Both the position numbers and the translations under genes were made by a program. A stretch of DNA of 64,000 bases from Tetracentron sinense (Eukaryota > Streptophyta > Magnoliopsida > Trochodendrales > Trochodendraceae): positions 25,738,052 to 25,802,051 of the forward strand of contig CM026565.1 in the NCBI GenBank assembly GCA_015143295.1, read 5' to 3'. Shown here piece after piece: positions 10,527 through 21,466 of the stretch. Below the pieces are notes generated by a model, which was given only the letters and a program-made list of their open reading frames with translations, was not told the origin of the DNA and made no database searches. How positions within the stretch are numbered: the stretch's first letter is position 1; every line of letters starts with the position of its first letter.

Positions 10527-11551
10527 AAAGCTACAAAGATTATGAGAGGGAGCAACATATGTGGAGACCACCCATTAATTGGGGGACAATCTATTTGTAG
10601 GGCCAAGGAAGGAGGTGGATAAAGTCGGCATATATGCTACAACAAGGTAAGTTCATATTTTGAAGATAATTTTGGATTAAGGATTCAATTAGACTTGGTA
10701 AACTTGAGAAATACCTCCCTCTTAATTTGGAAGATAACAAACTATGGAACAAATCAAGCTTAGAAAAAATATCATTTCTCTACATCCAAATAACAAGCAA
10801 GGATACATTCAAAATATCTCACTTTAGATTCTTCCTTTGGTATGCATTTGTAGCTATATTGAATTTCCGTGTCTATACTTGCCACCCTTCTTCCAAATAT
10901 TGAATGGTTAAGGTTGAGTTTTCAAATTTAATTTGTTCGTTTAGTGGCAAAGAAAGGTCCCTAGACTCAACAAGCTCTTTGCATAAGATAAAGTTTATAT
11001 GAACTTTTCCTGAGCCTTGAACTTATAAACTATATAGCAACCATGTGACAATTGTGTGTCTATGGTCTTGGAACATGGTTTTGGGACCAAATGAAATTGA
11101 ACAAAATGATCTTTAAAATTGTCACTCGAATAGCATTGAATCTAGGATTTAGAGAAACGATTCTGTGTGGCAAGGGAATAAAAATCACCTCATTTTCGGA
11201 TATAATAGGACACTGAACAACATCTTGAAGGTGAATCCAAATTTCTTGAATTTCAAAAGACTTCCCTAGAAGAGAATTTGCCAATGATCTTTATATAAGG
11301 AGCTACCTCTATCCCCTACAAGAAGATCGGAGACTACTCTATCATGTAGGTGAGTTTGATTCACATGTGCGAATGTTAAATCTGCACATGTTGATTCTGA
11401 GTAGCCTTTCACACTATCATATAGGTGATATTGATTCACATGTGTGAATGTTAAATCTGCACATTTTGGTTCGCAATAGTCTTTCCCACTATCATTCTTC
11501 AGTTCTAAGGTTAAATCTGCTACACAATATTTCAAATCCTATGGTATTGAC
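10527..11551. other. Non-coding unit sequence with an 84-bp tandem repeat
   Basis: No gene recognised. At about 11337-11500 a roughly 84-bp segment containing TTCACATGTGCGAATGTTAA is present about twice, whereas unit 2 keeps about one copy (39120-39190). Because the period is a multiple of three, the minus-strand frame at 11266-11535 repeats CADLTF-HVNQ-HL, but nothing else suggests a gene. Confidence 0.5.
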
Positions 11552-12101
11552 TTGGGGTGATTATTGAAAAAAATGTTCGCGAACTACTCGGGCTCAAAAC
11601 CTCGAGTATCGTTCGTTTATTTAGTAAACAAGCCGAGCTTGAACACCATTTTTGAACTCGTTTGGTAAACGAGCCGAGCTTGAACACACCCCTGCTATGC
11701 TCGATAAAACCTTCTAAAATATTTAAAATAAACTTCTTTAATTTAAAATTTAAAATTAAGTATATGTATTATATACTAGTAAAGATTAATTGTATATAAT
11801 GTATTTTATATGATAAGAATACCATTTATATAATTATAATCTTATACTAAAATTTTAGTTAACTCCGTGATTTCTTTGCCTAGGATAATAAAGTGAATTT
11901 TTTACCTAATATAAATAGCTATATCCAATAAAACAAGCTGCTCATGAACTACTCCAGCTCAGGTTGAGTTCGACTAGTAAAGCTCGAGCTCGTGTATTTA
12001 ATAAACGAGTCAAGCTTGAACATGTTTTCCAAGCACGTTTAATAAACGAACAAGCTTGAACACACCACTACTCGGCTCGGCTCGGCTCGATATCACCCTT
12101 A
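11552..12101. mobile_element. hAT-like MITE with 8-bp target duplication
   Basis: The element is flanked by GTATTGAC on both sides (11544-11551 and 12102-12109), an 8-bp duplication diagnostic of hAT transposition. Ends are T-TGGGGTGAT and TATCACCCTTA here, and TAGGGGTGG and CACCCCTA in the better preserved unit 2 copy (39249-39811). The interior has repeated GAGCTTGAACA and TTTAATAAACGA motifs in both orientations and no transposase. Present in units 1 and 2, so it predates the duplication. Confidence 0.8.
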
Positions 12102-12109
12102 GTATTGAC

Positions 12110-14046
12110 CTAACCAACTTATAAATAGAAACAAAATTTGATGTATATTTCAAACCAAGAAGTTATATGTCGCTGGTATTCTACACCATGACAGCAATTT
12201 AGAAGAACCAAAGGGCATAAAATGGTAGTAGCTAGTACTGCATATAATGGTTGTAGTATTGCCAACCGCATAAATAAAGTAAAACAATTGAAAAGAATAT
12301 AAGTATGGTTACCTCAATAAGTAAGGTGTCAGTTCATGCATTTCCTAAACTCAGATTATTGCCCCAACTCAATAATACTAGTCTTCTTCTTCCTGCTCCT
12401 TCTATCTCTTCTTGCTTCATTCTACAACAAAAACAAGGATAAGACAAGCGTTAGTCTTTCCATCTTTGTTTGGACAGTAAAGGGAATTCCTAAACTTAGG
12501 AGATAAGTTGTTCTCCACAATATTTATAGATGCATTGATTTTTTACTGTTGCTATTAGCTTATCATATGGAGAAGGATTTATGTCCCCTCTAATTAGGTG
12601 CAACAAACAGGCGCAAAGGAGGGTCACATGTATAGTGTGGTTGAGAGGGTACAAGATGGCCGGTGAGAATTGGCGATGAAAGGTTCCCATATGCCCTAAA
12701 AGGATCTGGATTCGTGCAGTGTCTTGGCTAGGGTCCATGCCAAACCCCCAACCCCTTGGATGGAGAAACAACAAGAAGGATATATAGGAAAGAATATACA
12801 TTTCTATACTAAAATATGTAAATGATAAATCATCAAATGGGTAAACGAGAATGCCTTCTGAAATCAAAGTGAATGGGTTTCACAAGTGATTACAGCAAGA
12901 AAATCGAAAGGATCATGCAGTAAGAAAACCACAGATTGTTTCCAAGTGATTATAACAAGGTAATGCTAAGGAGCTTCTTTGAAATAATGCAATAAGAAAA
13001 TGCTGTAGATTTTCCCAAAACACTTCAAAAAAGAAAAAAGAGTATTTAGAACAAAACAACCAAAGCAGCACCTTCGCAAAGAATGAAAAAAAAAACAAGC
13101 TAACTCCATAAAATACAGAACCCCAGAAGCTTAAATGTGTAACAATATCTGCAAATTGAAGTAACTTCTAGCCTGTCTAAAGGGTTTTTCCTCTGTAAAA
13201 GCTTGTTTCATAATAGAAGGCCAGTGAAGATTCCTTCCAGAATATCATGGCCATCTGACCACAAACACAGAAATAATGGTAGCGAAAAAAAAAAGGAGTA
13301 ATTTTCTATATGTACTAGTATCCATCAAAAACCCAATTACTAAACCCTTTTCATAATCATGCAAAAAAAAAAAGTCATTTATTAGCAAAAAAAACTACTG
13401 AAATCGTTAGAAACTATTTTTGAAAAAAAAAAAAGTTCGATTCCGGTGCCGGAAGCTGACAGAAAGATAAGTGAGCACGCACTGGCAATTGCATACTCTT
13501 ATATCATTGCCTTGTGTGTGCTCACTCTCTTCTGTCAGTCTATCAGAAAATTTCACCTAAAAAATTCTCAGAATGAAAATATATATAAAAAAATCCGAAA
13601 CCACAGACAACCCCAATAAAGAAACCCACCACGATTCAGAGTCTTTTAGGGTTTATGGAACCCAACAAAAGGAAAGCCACGAACTACTTATCCCTTCATG
13701 CATTAACGTACTCGATGAATCCAGCTGCCAGCACTGCCGGGAGAGAGGAGGTTGAAGGAGTGAGTGGTGGTAGTGGTAGGTGAGAGATTTGACTGTTAAA
13801 TAAAGCTAAGCTAGTGAGATTTTATGACCGTTGGTTTAATTAATGGTGGACCGATTGATGTTTATAGTAAGTTGTTTTTTTTGGATGGTATGTTTATAGT
13901 AAGTTGTGCATGTGGGACTGCATCAAACAGGGAGACAGGATAAAGAACCGCCTTTTTTAGCATGGAAAATGTTAAGATTACAATCACCCTAAGTTTCAAA
14001 CAAAAAATAATAATTTAGAATAATATATATATATATATATATATAT
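12110..14046. other. Non-coding unit sequence ending in an AT microsatellite
   Basis: Colinear with about 40000-41990 in unit 2. It holds poly(A) tracts near 13290, 13365 and 13420 and an AT microsatellite at about 14022-14046 into which the copia element inserted. The minus-strand frame at 12496-12867 is preserved in unit 2 but shows no domain. A 42-codon frame at 13655-13783 is listed separately. Confidence 0.5.
13655..13783 (+). CDS. Conserved small ORF of 42 codons, unknown function
   Basis: The frame starts MEPNKRKATNYLSLHAL and continues YSMNPAASTAG to a TGA. Its ATG follows a leader ending TTTTAGGGTTT. The paralogous frame in unit 2 (41654-41782) has the same length and start; the few differences include T to K and a short change near the glycine-rich end, with no frameshift. 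This could be the first exon of a larger gene, an upstream ORF, or chance conservation within a young duplication. I recognise no family. The equivalent part of unit 3 is beyond the window. Confidence 0.3.
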   Translation: MEPNKRKATNYLSLHALTYSMNPAASTAGREEVEGVSGGSGR

Positions 14047-14444
14047 TGAAAGGATTTGAGAATCCTTGGATAGTATTGCTATAGAAATTGTAAAGCCAGA
14101 GCTTGTAACGTGCACAACTGAAGAAGCTCTCTTGAATGAGAAGCTTATTCACTTTGTTACTAATTTATAAACTTCCAGTATGTAGCAATTACAATATGTG
14201 AGTTTTAGAAAGAAATATACACATTACTTAATCACAGCCAGTCGTATGAGTTTCTAATCTTGAAGTATCAAATCCCTTGAGATCTTCCAAAAACTTGATT
14301 GAAGGAGAATTAGTAACCTTCCTTATGTGTTGAGTTCCTAGGATATCTCTAGAATTAGTAGTATCTTTAATCAAGGAAACGTCCTCCTTGAGTGGGGCAA
14401 CTGTAACAGTCACTGACGTGGATGGTAGTGGAGGACTATCTTCA
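14047..14444 (-). repeat. 3' LTR of the minus-strand copia element
   Basis: Starts TGAAAGGATTTGAG and ends CTATCTTCA. It matches 18953-19349 with scattered substitutions. The adjoining 14445-14462 (ATATCCCCCCTCAAGTTG) is the reverse complement of a purine-rich priming tract, AACTTGAGGGGGG. Confidence 0.9.
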
Positions 14445-15214
14445 ATATCCCCCCTCAAGTTGAGCTGGGTGAAGGCCCGGACATTCAACTTGGACGCCAA
14501 AAATTGGAGAGAGTGACGGGGAAGACTTTTGGTGAAGATGTCAGCAACTTGGAGATCAAAGGGAACAAATTGGATGCGAAGCTGATTTGATGCAATCTTC
14601 TCTCGAATGAAGTGGTAGTCGAGCACTATATGCTTGGAACGAGCATGGAAGACCGGATTGGAGCTCATATAAATCGTACTTTGATTGTTACAAAATATCA
14701 CCGAAGACATAGGGAGATAGACCTGGAGTGCACGAAAAATGAAAGTGACCCAAGTGATTTCGGAAGTACCATGTGCAAGACCTCGATACTCTGCTTCAGC
14801 ACTAGATCGAGACACAGTAGCTTGCTTTTTGGCACTCCAAGAAATCGGATTTCGTCCCAAGAAAAGAGCAAAACCAGAAGTCGAATGACGCATGTCAGGA
14901 CAACTAGCCCAATCAGCATCAGAGTAACCCATAAGCGAGAGCTGAAAGTCGGCATAGATCTGAATGTCGTGATGGAGGGTACCCTTAACATATCGTAGAA
15001 TACGCTTAACTGCTTGATAATGGTCTGTTGTGGGCGCGTGCATGAACTGGTACACAGAATTGACACTAAATGACAGATCCAGTCTAGTTATAGTAAGGTA
15101 CTGAAGGGCATCAACTATACTATGATAGTGAGTGACATCAGAAAAGGGAGTGCCTTCGTTTGTGAGTTTGTGACTAGTGACCATTGGAGTGGACGGAGGT
15201 TTAACTCCATCCAT
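14228..15214 (-). pseudogene. copia RNase H and end of reverse transcriptase
   Basis: The 328-residue frame begins at MDGVKPPSTPM, the end of the RT connection region, and continues through DALQYLTITRLDLSFSVN and AVKRILRYVKGT into RNase H with YSDADWASCPD, SWSAKKQATVSRSSAEAEYR and ADIFTKSLPRHS. The canonical CDNQS motif of copia RNase H reads CNNQS here, so a conserved aspartate is lost. The frame runs on into the LTR and stops at 14228. It is out of frame with the upstream RT because a short deletion near 15240-15260 removed part of the LFLSQ-KYA region. Confidence 0.9.
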
Positions 15215-16311
15215 TTGTACTCGTTGAAGAAGCTCAGTGGTATACTTGGACCTTGTGTTGCAGATACCACTTCAATACCAAGACAGTAGTGCAGTAGTCC
15301 TAAATCTTTCATAGCTAACTCACAACTAAGTTGCTGAATGAAGGATTGAAGAAGCGAGGAGTTGCTGCCAGTGAGAATGATGTCATCAACGTACACAAGT
15401 AAGATCATGGTGCCACTAGAGTTGTGAACCGTGAACATGGAGCAATCAGCATGACTATGGATGAAGCCAACGTCAAGAAGAAAGTTGCTAAACCATTCAA
15501 ACCAAGCATGTGGTGCTTTTTTTAAGCCATACAAGGCTTTGTTGAGGTGACACACATGGTGGGGATGAGAGGCATCAGAGTAGCCAGGACGTTGATCCAT
15601 ATACACTTCTTCTTGCAAACACCCATGCAAGAAGGCATTTATGACATCGAGTTGTCGTATTTCCCACCTATGTATGGTTACTAAGGAGAGGACCAACCGA
15701 ATAGTAGCAGGTTTGACAACAGGACTGAAAGTTTCATCATAGTCAAGACCGTGCATCTGAGAGTAGCCCTTGGCCACAAGTCGAGCAATGTATCTTTCCA
15801 CCGTGCCATCAGCCTTAAGTTTGGTTTTGTAAATCCAACGACAACCAATAATATTCATGCTAGGAAGACGAGGAGTGAGAGTCCAAGTCCGATTCTGATG
15901 AAGATCTGCCATCTCTTCATCCATTGCGGCAAGCCATTGGGGATATTTTGCAGTGGATTTAAAACCACGGGGTTCCTCGATACAAATAAGTGCCTCAAAA
16001 AAATGAAGATGAGCCTCTGGGAGAGAGCTGGAAGTGCGTGGCAGAAGTTGATGCTTGGTAGTAGCCTTGTCCTTGGATCGTGTGATCATAGGATGAGAGT
16101 TAGGGGGATCTATAGGTAACTCAATAATAATTTGTCCAGCAGGGATGTCAAGAGCACTTGTAGTAGAACTTGGCTGGGCAAGAGAGTTCCTCTGAGCATT
16201 GGGATTGACCTTGGTAATGGAGCATGCAGGCAGTTCGATAGAGCTAGACTCAAGAGATGTGGGCGAAGCAGGAGGAGCAACAGCCGAGCTAGTGCATTCT
16301 GACGAATCCAT
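15115..16311 (-). pseudogene. copia reverse transcriptase
   Basis: This 398-residue frame carries the copia RT core. The domain starts around residue 120 with the PQWLAAMDEEMADLHQNRTW region, followed by WIYKTKLKADGTVERY, ARLVAKGYSQ, DYDETFSPV, QLDVINAFLHG and LYGLKKAPHAWF. The catalytic YVDDIIL is present. The first 100 residues are the serine- and proline-rich spacer between integrase and RT, ending in MITRSKDK. An in-frame stop at 16315-16317 separates it from the integrase end. The tail after SATQG is frameshifted. Confidence 0.9.
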
Positions 16312-16314
16312 GGA

Positions 16315-17036
16315 TCAAGTTGAGGGGGGCACTAAAGGGCCCAATGGAACTATATCATTTGAAGGAGTGTCCAGTTGGCAACGGATGAAATTTGACGAAC
16401 TAGAGAGATCCTGATCATCAGGAAGGGATGCATCCTGTTCATGTAGGCAATCGAGATCGTGGAAGGCAACAAAATCATGTGATACAGATGTAGTATGAGG
16501 TGAGTGAGAAAACGGAAAATTAGTTTCATCAAAAACAACATGCATGGAAATATAAACACGATTGGTGGCCAAGTCCAAACAGTGAAAACCTTTGTGGAGA
16601 GAGCTGTAACCAGTAAATGCACAATGAGAACTTTTGGGGGCAAGTTTGTGAGGTGAATAATCACGAATATATGGAAAACATAAGCAACCAATAGTCCTAA
16701 ACATGGAATAGTTAGGAGTCTCACCAAACAGTACAGAGTACGGGGATGAGTGTTGGAGCACAGTGGTAGGGAGCGGGTTGATGATGTATGTCGCAGTAGA
16801 GAAAGCTTCAACCTAATATTTAGATGGTGCATGACTATGAAACAGAAGAGTAAGACCCATTTCTGTAATGCTCGGTGTTTATGCTCAGCTCTACCATTTT
16901 GTGCTAGAGTGTGAGGGCATGACACCCTCTTTTGGATGCCGAATTTAGATAGGTGCTGCAAGAATATCAAACTGGCAAAGTCCTGACCTCCATCACATTG
17001 TAGGATTTTTATTTTGTGATTTTGTTGATTCTCCAC
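16315..17036 (-). pseudogene. copia integrase core and C-terminal part, frameshifted
   Basis: Two overlapping frames carry the domain. One, from 17036, has KIKILQCDGGQDFAS and CPHTLAQNGRAEHKHR, corresponding to the second D and the E region of the DDE integrase. It shifts into the frame from 16761 with SVLFGETPNYSMFRTIGC and CFPYIRDYSPHKLAPKS, then CAFTGYSSLHKGFHCLD and NRVYISMHVVFDE. These are the conserved end of copia integrase. At least one frameshift lies between about 16760 and 16900. Confidence 0.85.
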
Positions 17037-17094
17037 TAATTTTTGAAAGTGAATAAATGTTGAGAGAAAATTTCATTTTTTTTAATGGAAAAAA

Positions 17095-18051
17095 CTATGA
17101 ATATCGACTAAAATCATCAATAAAAATTACATAGTAGCGGAAACTTGATGGAGAAAGAATAGGCGAAGGACCACATATATCAAAGTGCACCAAACCAAGA
17201 GGTGATGTGCAACGTTTATTATTAGACGAAAAGGGTAAAAGTTTGCTCTTGCCGAATTGGCAACTAGAGCAAACTGAGAGCTTACATAATGACGAGTCCA
17301 GAAGTTGGATCTCATTGGATTTATTTAAAACGTCAACAATAGTAGAGGCAACATGACCCAAGCGATTGTGCCAAATTTCAGAATTTCCTTTGACGGAAGA
17401 AGATGAAGAAATGAAGGCCTGATGAAGACGAACAAGGGTGTAAAGTCTGCCTTTGCTATTCCCTGTCCCCAACACTTTCCCTGTTTTCTGTTCCTGAATG
17501 ATAAAGACAGAAGGAGAAAAGGTGAATGTGCAATCATTATCACTAGTAAATTGACTTACTGAGATTAGATTCTTTTTAATATGAGGGACAAGTAAAGTAT
17601 CATTTAATTGAAAAAAGCCAGTAGGAGTGGTGAGAGATGTTGATCCTGTATGAGAGATGGGAATACATGATCCGTTGCGAACTAGAACTCGATCTGCTCC
17701 ATGGTAGGATGTAATATGAAAAAAGTTACTTTCATTGTTGGTCATGTGAGAGGTTGCACCACTATCAGGGTACCATTCAACATCTTGAGTGTCCTGAATG
17801 GTGAGGGAGGTAAATGCTTCAGCAACAGAGGGTGTCTGATAGGAATGGTTGAAGCGATTGCGACATTCCAAAACTATGTGACCACCATAGCCACAAATCT
17901 GACAGATACTAGCAATGGGTTGTTTGTTCCGAATAGAGGAACTCTGAGCATGACGTGCAGGGGCTTGATTTCGGCCATCAAAGTGATGATTGGATGGATT
18001 GTAGTTCTGTCCTCCACAGTTTCCATGTGGGCTGTCAAAATTGTTAGGCAA
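17095..18051 (-). pseudogene. copia zinc knuckle, protease and integrase N-terminus
   Basis: The frame shows CQICGYGGHIVLEC, a CX2CX4HX4C zinc knuckle of Gag, then WYPDSGATSHMTNN, the aspartic protease active site. Next are WHNRLGHVA and CSSCQFGKSKLLPF, the HHCC zinc-binding head of integrase, and HFDICGPSPI and YYVIFIDDFSRYS, the first D of the DDE core. It ends at a stop after FSRYS. It is in the same frame as the gag N-terminus upstream, separated by several in-frame stops. Confidence 0.9.
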
Positions 18052-18834
18052 TGATGGAGCACCCTGTGGTCTCGCATTGGTAGAATTGTGATAATTCTAA
18101 TTGCGATTATGAGATCTGAAATTTCTACCACCACCACGACCATTGTTCCTCCCATGTCGTCCTCCACGTTGAGCAGTGAAAGCTGAGTCATGATTTATTA
18201 GAGATGGCAAGAGGCTTCATAAAAGGAGTTCATGACTAAGAAGAGATGGGACCACTTCTTGAAACGATGGAATAGGAGGCTTTGAGAGTGTGGTGGTAAC
18301 GAAAGTATGGTATTCTGTTCCTAGATCTTGTTGGAACCAATAAATGTTGTCTGTGTCCGGCACAGGACTGCCTATGGCCTAGAGTTGATCACAGATTACT
18401 CTGAATTTTTGAGCATGATCTGTGATGGTAGCATTGTTTCGTTTTAAGACCTGTAGCTCCTCTTGGAGTTGTAACTCACGATTCTTGGATTTGTGAGCAA
18501 AGGATTCGGCCAAGACGGTCCATGCTTCAAAGGCATTCTAGCTATCCATGGTGACGCTCATGGCTGCCTCTATCAAAGAGGAGTTGATCAGACTTATCAT
18601 AAACCGATCAATGAGACGCCACTTTTGATGTTCAGGGTTAATGACCTGAGTTCCATCTTCTTGAGGAATGGTGGGAGATGGTTGTTGAGAAGTTCCATCA
18701 ATGTAGCCCATTAATTCTTGGCTTTCAAGTAATGGAAGTATTTGGTTTCTCAACAACAGATAATTGTTCCCATTAAGCTTAATCGAGAGCATGTTTGCCA
18801 TAGAGGAGTAGGGCAAGAGGGGTGTGATATTCAT
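18052..18834 (-). pseudogene. copia gag, interrupted by in-frame stops
   Basis: Begins at MNITPLLPYSSMANML at 18834. It shows LNGNNYLLLRNQILPLL and LMGYIDG, the start of plant copia Gag, and then a stop at 18538-18540 after SVTMDS. The same frame resumes NAFEAWTVLAESFAHKSK, then LQVLKRNNATITDHAQKF, with further stops near 18380, 18230 and 18100. The glycine- and arginine-rich RGGRHGRNNGRGGGR before the zinc knuckle is visible. Confidence 0.85.
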
Positions 18835-18940
18835 GGTGGAGGTAACAAGTTGACCAGCCTAAGGAATCGAGATTAAGCTAGATAATAAACGGTGAAGAAA
18901 GAAGAAACTGACTAACAGATTTTTTTTCAAAGATCAGAAT

Positions 18941-18952
18941 GCTTTGATACCA
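18941..18952 (-). other. Primer binding site (initiator tRNA-Met type)
   Basis: On the minus strand TGGTATCAAAGC directly follows the 5' LTR. It differs by one base from TGGTATCAGAGC, the complement of the 3' end of plant initiator tRNA-Met used by most copia elements. Confidence 0.85.
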
Positions 18953-19349
18953 TGAAAGGATTTGGGAGTCCTTGGATAGTATTGCTAGAGATTGAAAAGC
19001 CCGAGCTTGTAACATGCACAACTGAAGAAGCTCTCTTGAATGAGAAGCTTATTCACTTTGGTACTAATTTATAAACTTCCAGTATGTAGCAATTACAATA
19101 TGTGAGTTTTAGAAAGAAATGTACACAGTTCCTTAATCACAATCAGCCGTATGGGTTTCTATTCTTGAGGTATCAAATCCCTTGAGGTCTTCCAAAAACT
19201 TGATTGAAGGAGAATTAGTAACCTTCGTTATGTATTGAGTACCATGGATATCTCTAGAATTAGTAGTATCTTTAATCAAGGAAACGTCATCCTTGAGTGG
19301 GGCAACTGTAACAGCCATTGACATGGATGGTAGTGGAGGACTATCTTCA
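18953..19349 (-). repeat. 5' LTR of the minus-strand copia element
   Basis: 397 bp, TGAAAGGATTTGGG to CTATCTTCA, matching 14047-14444. The short minus-strand frame at 19133-19324 lies within the LTR and repeats the terminal part of the RNase H frame, so it is not a gene. Confidence 0.9.
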
Positions 19350-19367
19350 AAATATATATATATATAG

Positions 19368-20644
19368 GGGTACTGCCTATTTCTACTCCCTAAATCTACT
19401 CCCTATCTAATCTCTTCATTAAAATAGATCAATGGTTCTAATAACAGATGAGGTGTCATTAGTTAAAAACCTATATAATTCCACAATTGACCTTCTATTA
19501 TTGGAAAAAAAATATCCGTAAGAAATTAAGGCAATAAATCTCTCTCTCTTTCTCTCACCGTAAGAAGCAAAATAACTGTAAGAAGCAAATCTGTGTCTTC
19601 TTACGGTTATTTGAAACAACTCCAATAATCTACCGCTACAAGGGTAGAGACCCTTTAAATATGGTTTAGTTTAGTAAACCTACGTTCTTGTAGAGCCCCT
19701 TCTAATTGTGGTTAAGCTTAGTCAACCTAAGGTTATATTTTTTCTAAAAAAAAAGTTATATGGATGAACCATAGGGGTGAGTGAATCTTAACCACAGGTA
19801 GTTGGGGGGGGTGTAGTGAATCTTAACCATAGGTAGCCAACTTGTAACAGCCCTTTAACTGTGGTTAAGCTTAATCAACCAAAGGTTAATATCTTTTTTT
19901 CCCTAAAAACTAAGGTTAGATGGATGAACCCTAAAAGGCTGAGTAAAACTTAAGCACAATTAGTGGATGTGAAAAGGGACATGTGGTGGCTTGTACAGCC
20001 ATCAAAATTGTGGTTAAGCTTAGTCAACCTAATGTTAATTAATTTTTTTAATATTTTTTCTATGGATGAACCCTAAGGGTGAGTGAACCCTAACCACAGA
20101 TAGTTGGGTGTTAAAAGGGACACGTGGTGGCTTGTAGAGCCCATTTATTGTTGGTTAAGCTTACTCAACCTAAAGCTATAATTTTGCTTCTTCTAAAAGC
20201 TAAGCTTATATGGATGAACCCATGGCCATGGTTATAAACATGAGAATGACTTACTCAACAGCAGCAACTAGTAATCAGTACTCTTTTCCTTCAAAACCGG
20301 GAACTTGTTCCTAATTGTCCTCCTTGTGTTTGATGATCTCCTGCAACACTTTCAGAGCTCGTCATTCTCGATTCTTCTAAATTCACCGATTGAGTCCTCG
20401 GTCACCACTTCTATTATTGGAGTTGTTTCCAAAAACCATAAGAAGGCAGGGATTGGCTTCTTACAGTGAGAGAGAGAGAGAGATTGATTGATTGCCTTTC
20501 TTACGGATATTTTGTTTCTAATAATGTTAGAAGGTCAATTGTGGAATTATATATGTTTGTAACTAATGACACCCCATCTGTTATTAGGACCATTGATCTA
20601 TTTTAATGAAGGGATTAGATAGGGAGTAGAAATAGGGAGTACCC
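19368..20644. mobile_element. 1.28-kb element with about 265-bp terminal inverted repeats
   Basis: The left end (GGGTACTGCCTATTTCTACT) and the reverse complement of the right end (GGGTACTCCCTATTTCTACT) stay alignable for about 265 bp, to AACAACTCCAATAATC, with small indels. Unit 2 has no such insert at the corresponding AT tract (about 44676-44716), so it arrived after the duplication. The core (19631-20230) has four to five imperfect direct copies of a 110-150 bp segment with GTGGTTAAGCTTAGTCAACC and TATGGATGAACC. No transposase is present. Long inverted repeats suggest a Mutator-like or foldback element, but the target duplication is lost in the microsatellite, so the superfamily is open. 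Confidence 0.75.
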
Positions 20645-20679
20645 TTAGACTGACTCTCTCTCTCTCTCTATATATATAT

Positions 20680-20724
<45 letters not shown>
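20645..20724. repeat. Compound CT/TA/CATA microsatellite
   Basis: A CT run, a TA run, a TACA run and a long TA run follow one another. It corresponds to the simple TA tract at 44676-44716 in unit 2. Confidence 0.9.
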
Positions 20725-20727
<3 letters not shown>

Positions 20728-21466
20728 TAACTTTAAGTTGGATAAGCTTAATCATAATTAAAATGAGAAGCCTGAGAACTTAGTAATGAGTTTAAATATG
20801 TGGTGGCGCTCCTATGAAATTGACGTGAAGCCTTTCAAATATGAAGAAAAGTTATTGCAAATTATTACTTTATTTTTTCATAATTACAAGAATGTCATTG
20901 TATGCAATAATTATTAATTTATATCTCCATAATTACAATACTTCGTTTCTCCATAATTATAAGAATGTTATAGTAATGTGTTTACTTGAAGAACGAGCTA
21001 CATAGAACAATATTCAGCAAAGAGTTGTCTAATAGCTAACAACTCTTTATTTATAATCTACTATGTATTGGAGGGGACCATACCACGGTTTTAATTTCAG
21101 TTTTTTTTTTCGGCAAAATTTCAATCTTGGTCCCCCCCTCTCAAATCGATATCTAGGGGGGGGAGGGGGGGGGGGGGTAATTGCGATGAGCCAGGCTCAT
21201 TCAATAACAACAGTGCTCGGCTCGAGCTCGAGCTCAACTCGAACTTCACTATTCTTGTCTAAGCTCGAATCGTGAATAAAACTATTAGCTCGAGGTTAGC
21301 TTGGCTTGTTCACATAGAAAAATTGAACTCGAGCTCATTTTCAGCATTTGTTACCTTTTATATTTTTAGGATTAAAGCTTATTTTAAATTAAAAAATTAA
21401 ATCAAAACTTAAAACATGTGCATTACTTTACATAATTAACATATTTAAATACATAATATCTACTCA
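20725..21466. other. Non-coding unit sequence with a G tract and GAGCTCGAGC remnant
   Basis: No gene. 21156-21177 is 22 bases of G with a single A; unit 2 has only GGGGG there. 21210-21320 carries CTCGAGCTCGAGCTC-like repeats of the kind seen in the hAT-like MITEs. Confidence 0.6.

Larger units (their letters stand above)
14047..19349 (-). mobile_element. Ty1/copia retrotransposon, minus strand, full length but defective
   Basis: LTRs of 398 and 397 bp (14047-14444 and 18953-19349) begin TGAAAGGATTT and end CTATCTTCA. On the minus strand the order is LTR, primer site, gag, protease, integrase, reverse transcriptase, RNase H, purine tract, LTR, the order of Ty1/copia. It inserted into an AT microsatellite, so the 5-bp target duplication cannot be read with confidence. 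The coding region has several stops and frameshifts. The paralogue in unit 2 (41991-44675) lacks about 2.7 kb of gag, protease and integrase. Confidence 0.92.

Noticed and set aside
12356..12421. Possible last exon on the minus strand (acceptor TTGTTGTAG, then NEARRDRRSRKKK to a stop)
   Set aside because: The acceptor and basic stretch recur in unit 2, but the C-terminus differs, no upstream exon could be found, and a basic run is cheap to obtain by chance.
19350..19367. Target duplication of the minus-strand copia element
   Set aside because: Both flanks are AT microsatellite whose length differs between units, so no 5-bp duplication can be defined honestly.
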